From NCBI GenBank assembly GCA_964457335.1, contig CAYWGD010000001.1, positions 62,001 to 126,000 on the forward strand: 64,000 bases of DNA, read 5' to 3'. The DNA is from CAJBVW01 sp964457335 (GTDB lineage: Bacteria > Myxococcota_A > UBA796 > SXON01). Position 1 is the first letter of the stretch; each line of letters starts with the position of its first letter. Shown one piece after another: positions 59,485 through 64,000 of the stretch. Below the pieces are notes generated by a model. The model was not told the origin of the DNA. It was given only the letters and a program-made list of their open reading frames with translations, and made no database searches. Position numbers and translations under genes: made by a program.

Positions 59485-60367
59485 GGAAGGCCACGCCTCC
59501 GACGATGGCCGCGATCACCGCGACGAGCCCGAGCAGCACGACGCCGCCCACGACGAGCGGCACCACGCTCGACTTCTTCGCGGCCGGCGGTGGGGCCTGC
59601 GGGGCCGAGGCCGGCGCGGCGGACGCTGGCACCGGGGGCGCGTTCGGATGCGTCACGGACGCGGTCGCGCCGCGGAACCCGCCCGCCCGCAGCGCCAGCG
59701 CAAACACCCCGAACTCCGCGATGTCCTTGCAGAGCCCCATGTTCGAGAGGAGCCACTTCTCGAAGTTGGTCTCCTCCGCGGCGCTCTGCATCCGGCCGGC
59801 CTCGTAGAGGGGGAGCGGCGCGTAGTCGAGGTTCGGCTCGTCCGGCACCTCGGTGAAGGCCACCCGCGCGTTGTCGCGGAGCCAGCGCTTGAGCGCGTAG
59901 CGGGCCTTCAGCACGGCCAGCGGCATGCCGCCGAGGGCCTCGGCCTCGCGCGTCACCTCGTCGAGCGGGTAGGCGGCGTCGTAGGCGTGGGCGAGCAGGC
60001 GCACCTGGTCGGCGGGGAGCGCGGCGCGCGCGGCGGCGAGCAACTCGGCCGGCGAGCGGCCGGACGTGAGCTGGTTCGGGAAGTCGCCGCCGGGGATGCG
60101 GCCGCCGGCCGTCTGCAGCTCCTCGGCCAGGATGCCGTGCGCCCACCCGACGAGCTCCGACTCCTTCGCGACCGAGACGATCCCCTGCTGGAAGCGCGTG
60201 CACGAGCGCTGGAGCGGCACGCGGCCGTGCGCGTCGCCGAGGCGGGAGGCGGTGACGGCGTAGTACCAGTCCGAGAAGCGCTGGGCCATGGCCTGCCCGG
60301 CCTCGGGATCCCCGCTGCGCCACTGCCGGTACAGCTCGAGGGTGGCAACGCTTCGGAGATCGGACAT
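59477..60367 (-). CDS. Sigma-70-like protein with C-terminal membrane anchor (tentative)
   Basis: A 296-residue protein. Residues about 14-45 (SGDPEAGQAMAQRFSDWYY) resemble region 2 of ECF sigma factors. Residues about 108-152 (ALPADQVRLLAHAYDAAYPL, then DEVTREAEALGGMPLAVLKA, RYALKRWLRD) resemble region 4, with the usual '-L-P-x-x-Q-' and '-V-K-x-R-' spacing. A Pro/Ala-rich linker then leads to one C-terminal membrane helix (SSVVPLVVGGVVLLGLVAVI). This would be a membrane-tethered sigma-like protein, perhaps released by proteolysis or no longer active. The similarity is my reading by eye and is not certain. Start ATG 60367, with a promoter-like sequence at 60417-60446. Confidence 0.6.
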   Translation of the reverse strand: MSDLRSVATLELYRQWRSGDPEAGQAMAQRFSDWYYAVTASRLGDAHGRVPLQRSCTRFQQGIVSVAKESELVGWAHGILAEELQTAGGRIPGGDFPNQLTSGRSPAELLAAARAALPADQVRLLAHAYDAAYPLDEVTREAEALGGMPLAVLKARYALKRWLRDNARVAFTEVPDEPNLDYAPLPLYEAGRMQSAAEETNFEKWLLSNMGLCKDIAEFGVFALALRAGGFRGATASVTHPNAPPVPASAAPASAPQAPPPAAKKSSVVPLVVGGVVLLGLVAVIAAIVGGVAFLG

Positions 60368-60416
60368 CCACTGCTCCAGCCGCCGGATCCGCCTCGATTC
60401 CGACGAGAACGGGGCG

Positions 60417-60446
60417 ATGATAGGAAAGGCCCATCCCTTACCGCAA
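60417..60446 (-). promoter_or_regulatory. Candidate promoter for the sigma-like/TPR/MBL set
   Basis: On the minus strand, TTGCGG (60441-60446) and TATCAT (60417-60422) are 18 nt apart, just before the ATG at 60367. The 218-nt region 60368-60585 between this gene and cobS holds no gene that I can support. Confidence 0.45.
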
Positions 60447-60585
60447 GGGCCCCGGTCGCGCACCGTCGCCACGCTTCGAAGGTGCTTACGCCCATTGTCT
60501 CGGGTCGTGACGCGCGGATGCGCTCTTTTCTGGCCGCCGCGCGGCGGGGCGTCGCGGCGCGCGGTGGCGCGCGGCTGTCTGGCGC

Positions 60586-61347
60586 CTAGGCCAGCCAGGG
60601 CGTCGCGAGCGCCGCGAGGATCATCAGCTCGCGCACCTCGACCCCGGCGCCCAGGACGTCCCCGGTGAGCCCCCCGACCCGCTCGCGCCAGGAGGCGTCC
60701 CACGCGATGGTGAAGGCGCCCGCCGCCGCGATGCCCACCGCGAGGCCCGCCCCCATGGTGGGGACGAGCGCGAGGGCGGGCGCCGTGAGCACGGCCGCCA
60801 CCACGACGCCGGTCGCCGCGTCGATCTGCCCCACCTCGGCTGCGAGCCGCGCGAACAGGCCCTTTCCGGGGGTGGCCGGGGTCCCGAGCGCGATCTCGAG
60901 CGGGAGGAAGCCCCGCGACAGCACACACGCCGCCCACAACGCCGCGGCGCCGGTGCCGGCCTCGCCGCAGGCCGCGACGAGCGCGACCTTGGCGAGCAGG
61001 AGGAGCGTCGTGCCCGCCGCGCCGACCGCGCCGGCGCGTGGGTCGCGCATGACCGCGAGCGTGCGCTCGGCGTCGCCGTTGCACGCGAGGCCGTCGAGGC
61101 AGTCCGAGAAGCCGTCGACGTGCAGCGCGCCGGTCGCCCACAAGAGCGTCGCCACCGCCCCGACGGCGCCGACGAGCGGCGTCCAGAGGAAGCTCCCGGC
61201 GATCTGCGCGAGCACCGCGGCGGCCGCCACGAACGCGCCCGCCAGCGGGAACCAGCGCACCGCGCGGCCCCAGTCGCCCGGGGCCGGCTCGACCGCGCGC
61301 ACGGGCATCCGCGTGAGGAAGGCGAGGCCGAGGCGGACGCCGTTCAC
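60586..61347 (-). CDS. cobS: Adenosylcobinamide-GDP ribazoletransferase (cobalamin synthase)
   Basis: A 253-residue membrane enzyme that joins the lower ligand to adenosylcobinamide-GDP in the last steps of vitamin B12 assembly. Seen: GLAFLTRMPV at the N terminus, the metal-binding HVDGFSDCLDGLA, MRDPRAGAVG, and about six hydrophobic helices. The length matches CobS. The start is GTG 61347, overlapping the cobU stop (GTGA), so the two genes are translationally coupled. Together with cobU it suggests de novo or salvage cobalamin assembly in this organism. Confidence 0.93.
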   Translation of the reverse strand: MNGVRLGLAFLTRMPVRAVEPAPGDWGRAVRWFPLAGAFVAAAAVLAQIAGSFLWTPLVGAVGAVATLLWATGALHVDGFSDCLDGLACNGDAERTLAVMRDPRAGAVGAAGTTLLLLAKVALVAACGEAGTGAAALWAACVLSRGFLPLEIALGTPATPGKGLFARLAAEVGQIDAATGVVVAAVLTAPALALVPTMGAGLAVGIAAAGAFTIAWDASWRERVGGLTGDVLGAGVEVRELMILAALATPWLA

Positions 61348-61859
61348 TTGACGCGCAGGGGGAGGCCGGCGACCACGAACGTCACCCGGTCGGCCACGGC
61401 CGCGACGCGCTGGTTGCAGCGCCCGAGCAGGTCCCGGTAGCGGCGGGAGAGCGCGTCCGCGGGCACGATCCCGAGCCCCACCTCGTTGGTGACCAGCCAG
61501 ACGGGCGCCCGCACGCGGGCCAGCACCGCCACGAGCCGGTCGATGGCGGCCTCGACGGGGGCGTCGCCCGCGTCCTCGTGCGCGAAGAGCTGGTTCGCGA
61601 CCCAGAGCGTGAGGCAGTCGACCACGATCGCGCCCTCTTCGAGGGTGGGCAGGAGCGCGTCGAGGGCGAGGGGCTCCTCGTGGGTCACCCAGCGGGCGCC
61701 GCGCTCCTCCTGGTGGCGCGTGATGCGGGTCGCCATCTCCTCGTCGTCGGGGCGGGCCGTCGCGACGAACGCGATCCGGTCGGCGGACGTGGCCTCCGCC
61801 TCCACGAGCACGAGCCGGCTCTTCCCCGCGCGGGCGCCCCCGGTGACGAGGTGGATCAC
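61344..61859 (-). CDS. cobU: Adenosylcobinamide kinase/guanylyltransferase
   Basis: A 171-residue bifunctional enzyme: it phosphorylates adenosylcobinamide and transfers GMP to it before the CobS step. P-loop TGGARAGKSRL at the N terminus; VVDCLTLWVANQL and LVTNEVGLGIVP are CobU signatures. The start is GTG 61859, overlapping the stop of the PPTase gene (GTGA). The catalytic guanylylated residue of CobU (a His after TRHQEER) is present in RITRHQEERGARW. Confidence 0.94.
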   Translation of the reverse strand: MIHLVTGGARAGKSRLVLVEAEATSADRIAFVATARPDDEEMATRITRHQEERGARWVTHEEPLALDALLPTLEEGAIVVDCLTLWVANQLFAHEDAGDAPVEAAIDRLVAVLARVRAPVWLVTNEVGLGIVPADALSRRYRDLLGRCNQRVAAVADRVTFVVAGLPLRVK

Positions 61860-62578
61860 GAGTCGCTCCGCGGGCGCACCCGCACGGTCGAGAGCACGCG
61901 GTTCTCCACCCAGTAGTGGCGCGCGTCGAACACGAACGGGCCTTCCTGCGGCGCGAGCAGCGGCTCCACGCGGTCGATCCCGTCCGGCGAAGGCCACACC
62001 GCCACCTCCCCGAAGCCGATGTAGCGGAGGAGGAAGGGGTGGAGCGCCTTGTAGATGGACTCCTTCACCGAGAAGCGGATGACCGTGTCGCGCCACTGCC
62101 GATCCCGCGGCAGGGCCTCCACGGCGGCGAGCTCCTCGGGGCGCAACACGCGCGAGGCGACGCCGGGGCGGTCCCGGTCGGTCTCCTCGAGGTCGATGCC
62201 GAGCCCCGGGCTGCCGCGCGCGATCATCGCGATGGCGAGGTCGTTCTTGTGGGTCACCGACCCGGTGACCCCAGCGGGCAGGATGGGCGCGCCGTGCTCG
62301 TTGGTCAGCACGGCCACGCGCCGGAGCCCCAGCTCGGGGAACAGCTCCCCCAGCGCGAGCCGCCCGCCCACGAACTGCACCTGCCTGTAGCCCCCGAGCG
62401 TGACCGCGTGCGCGCGCTCGTCGGGATGCAGCCGGGCGAGCACCTCGGTCGGCACGGGCGCGGGCCCGTCGGGGAGGTGCACGCCCGCGGCGATCCCGTG
62501 GGGGAGCGCGGCGACGAAGGCGGGAGCGAAGGGGGCGTACGGGGAGAGGCGAATCACGAGGTCCGGCGGGAGGGGCAC
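61856..62578 (-). CDS. 4'-phosphopantetheinyl transferase (EntD/Sfp-like)
   Basis: A 240-residue PPTase that attaches phosphopantetheine to carrier proteins. Signatures: TGSVTHKNDLAIAMIA, LGIDLEETDRDR (metal Asp) and FSVKESIYKAL (Glu/Lys). The EntD-like layout suggests polyketide, peptide or fatty-acid carrier activation. It is the first gene of a set overlapping cobU and cobS, with which it has no obvious biochemical link; the overlap probably reflects gene packing. No NRPS, PKS or acyl carrier gene is in the window. Confidence 0.9.
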   Translation of the reverse strand: MPLPPDLVIRLSPYAPFAPAFVAALPHGIAAGVHLPDGPAPVPTEVLARLHPDERAHAVTLGGYRQVQFVGGRLALGELFPELGLRRVAVLTNEHGAPILPAGVTGSVTHKNDLAIAMIARGSPGLGIDLEETDRDRPGVASRVLRPEELAAVEALPRDRQWRDTVIRFSVKESIYKALHPFLLRYIGFGEVAVWPSPDGIDRVEPLLAPQEGPFVFDARHYWVENRVLSTVRVRPRSDS

Positions 62579-62632
62579 ATCTTATGCTCCCGCGCGCGCC
62601 ACAGGGCCCGCCCCCGACTACAATCGCGGCGC

Positions 62633-63661
62633 GTGGGCCTCCTCCTCCTTTCCGCGTGCGCGTCCGATCCGCCGGGGGCCGTGACCGTGTACGTGCGCGA
62701 GGCCGACGGGTACGTCGTGACCGCGCGGGAGGTCGCGACGCTGGACGATCCGCGCCGCGTGTCCGGCGCGCTCGGCACCGTGCGGCACGGCGGTCGCCTC
62801 GCCGGGGACCCCGCGCGGTACGCGGGCGGCGGCGCGCTCGACGTGCGCTACGTCGTGCGGGACGGCGCCGCGGTGCCGCTCGACCAGGAGGGGCTCCTGC
62901 TCTGGAGCTTCTACGCGCACCTCTCCGACGCCCGCGACGCGCTGACGGCGCGCGGGGTCGACGTGGACCCGATCTTCCCCGTCGACATCGCCTGGAACGC
63001 GGCCGTCTCCCCGCTCTTCGAGCTCGCCCCGGCGGACAACGCCGCCTACGCCATCGGCTCGAACCTCTTCCTCCTGTTGCCCGACGGCGACGACCGCGCG
63101 GTCCCCCTCGTCGCGAACGAGGGCGTGGTGGTGCACGAGCTCGGGCACGCGCTGTTCCACCTCCTCACCAACGGGGACCCCCTCGCCGACCCGCTCGCCC
63201 CCGACGCCTCCACGGAGCCGGGGATGTGGCAGGCGTCGCTCCACGAGGGCTTCGCCGACTCCCTCGCGACGCTCCTGCTCGACGAGCCCGGGTTCATGGA
63301 CGTGTCCGTGGACATGCCGTCGCGCCGGGTCGACGGGGACGCCGCGCTCACGTCGGCGCTCCTCCCGAGCGCCGGCGGCGACGTCACCGCGGCGCTGACC
63401 TACGACCCGTACCCGCTGGGCAGCGTGTTCGCGTCGGCCAGCTGGGACGTGCGGGCGGCGCTCGACGACCCGGAGCGCGCCCTCGACCTGCTCCTGCGCG
63501 CGCTCGGGACGTGGGCGCCGACCGAGCCCGAGGATCTCGACGGAGAGGCCTTCCTGGACGCCTGGGTCGCCGCCGCGGCGGACGACGACGAGCGCGCCGC
63601 CGTCTGCGACGCGGTCGCGGCGCGCTTCGGCGGGATCCTCTCCGCCGAGGGCTGCCCGTGA
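62633..63661 (+). CDS. Zincin-type metalloprotease lipoprotein
   Basis: A 342-residue exported protein with a short leader (VGLLLLSAC, Cys9). The zinc site is VVHELGHALFH (HExxH, His168 and His172), followed about 33 residues later by LHEGFADSLA, which supplies a third ligand of the gluzincin type. The N-terminal 160 residues resemble the substrate-binding half of thermolysin- or bacillolysin-like enzymes. Probably a secreted peptidase. The GTG start at 62633 is preceded by a short stretch without a clear ribosome-binding site. Its stop overlaps the next gene (GTGA at 63658). Confidence 0.78.
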   Translation: MGLLLLSACASDPPGAVTVYVREADGYVVTAREVATLDDPRRVSGALGTVRHGGRLAGDPARYAGGGALDVRYVVRDGAAVPLDQEGLLLWSFYAHLSDARDALTARGVDVDPIFPVDIAWNAAVSPLFELAPADNAAYAIGSNLFLLLPDGDDRAVPLVANEGVVVHELGHALFHLLTNGDPLADPLAPDASTEPGMWQASLHEGFADSLATLLLDEPGFMDVSVDMPSRRVDGDAALTSALLPSAGGDVTAALTYDPYPLGSVFASASWDVRAALDDPERALDLLLRALGTWAPTEPEDLDGEAFLDAWVAAAADDDERAAVCDAVAARFGGILSAEGCP

Positions 63662-64000
63662 CCGCGATCGTGGAGCCGCCCCCCGCGTTCGAGGTGGCGC
63701 TCGGCGAGGCGCTCGTCCAGCAGTCGTCCGGCCGCCATCGGCCCCAGGCCGCGCTCGGGGTGAGCCTCGCCGTCCCGGTGGCCGGCCGCTGGGGCATCGC
63801 CGCCGAGGTGCTCGGGACGTTCGCGACGGAGCGGTCGAGCGAGCTCGCGCTCGACCAGTGGCTCGTGCGCCCCGCGGTCCTCGCGACGCTCTCGTTCGCG
63901 CGCCCGATCACGACCGTCCCGCGCGCGCGCCCGGCCGCCGACGGGAGCGCCACGCGCCCGTCCGCCTGGCTCTCGTTCGACGTCGGGCTCGGGCCCACGG
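63658..64000 (+). CDS. Hypothetical protein, truncated by window end
   Basis: An open frame from GTG 63658 runs off the window for at least 114 codons, overlapping the metalloprotease stop by four bases. The translated start (VTAIVEPPPAFEVALGEALV) and later GVSLAVPVAGRWGIAAEVLG alternate hydrophobic and polar residues with many Gly/Ala/Val. It suggests strands of an outer-membrane barrel, but no family is recognised and no signal peptide is evident in the visible part. Confidence 0.55.
   Translation, partial: MTAIVEPPPAFEVALGEALVQQSSGRHRPQAALGVSLAVPVAGRWGIAAEVLGTFATERSSELALDQWLVRPAVLATLSFARPITTVPRARPAADGSATRPSAWLSFDVGLGPT

Noticed and set aside
60586..62578. A natural-product cluster because of the PPTase
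   Set aside because: No PKS, NRPS or carrier-protein gene is nearby; the overlapping partners are cobalamin genes.

Overview
The window is very GC-rich (coding regions near 70 % G+C or above, almost every third codon position G or C) and densely packed, with many 1-4 nt start/stop overlaps (GTGA, ATGA) and frequent GTG and TTG starts. Large lipoproteins with Asp/Thr/Gly-rich linkers (DTDTGDTG-like), FG-GAP and BNR propellers, many histidine kinases, a CotH-type kinase and a SagB-type oxidoreductase suggest a Myxococcota or related 'deltaproteobacterial' chromosome. I cannot name a species. I see no phage, insertion sequence, CRISPR array, rRNA or tRNA.

Layout. 1-8.6 kb: two sensor kinases, a BNR propeller gene overlapping a MoaD/ThiS-like gene, an FG-GAP lipoprotein, a membrane protein, and an AhpD/carboxymuconolactone-decarboxylase pair. 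The second gene of that pair is interrupted by an in-frame TGA and is best read as a selenoprotein (Cys-x-x-Sec) with a bacterial SECIS hairpin just after the TGA. 8.6-21.8 kb: a sulfatase-like lipoprotein, rhomboid and SGNH membrane proteins, a CrtI-like oxidoreductase, a class III adenylate cyclase, RecX, a YHS-domain lipoprotein, a DUF2007-like protein, a SagB-like protein and a PhoA-like phosphatase. 21.9-26.6 kb: the housekeeping block prs, rplY, pth, rpsF, rplI, dnaB (no rpsR between rpsF and rplI). 26.7-31 kb: an FHA protein, a degenerate kinase and an HTH-receiver protein. 31-33.1 kb: XdhC and an amidohydrolase. 33.2-41.7 kb: a propeller protein with a stand-alone relative of its C-terminal domain, guaA, a membrane protein, an odd lipoprotein with no visible stop codon, and tandem solute-binding/LysM proteins. 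41.8-53.4 kb: an ATP-grasp enzyme, an AI-2E-type permease, a metal-site-less sulfatase-like lipoprotein, an aldehyde dehydrogenase, Usp proteins, a glycosyltransferase, dTDP-glucose dehydratase, a CotH-like lipoprotein and a thioredoxin-like protein. 53.5-64 kb: an EAD-like/SH3 membrane protein, a DUF2267-like protein, an ABC-F ATPase, an MBL hydrolase, a TPR protein, a membrane-anchored sigma-like protein, the overlapping PPTase-cobU-cobS set, and a zincin lipoprotein with a truncated partner.

Features cutting across the genes: (1) a GC-rich palindromic repeat occurs five times, each time just downstream of a gene and in that gene's orientation; (2) two genes appear to start at CTG behind a good Shine-Dalgarno sequence; (3) several lipoproteins have very short, uncharged leaders. 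The strongest single finding is the SECIS-equipped AhpD-like selenoprotein at 7964-8542, which implies that this organism has a selenocysteine insertion system (selA/selB/selC/selD) encoded outside the window.
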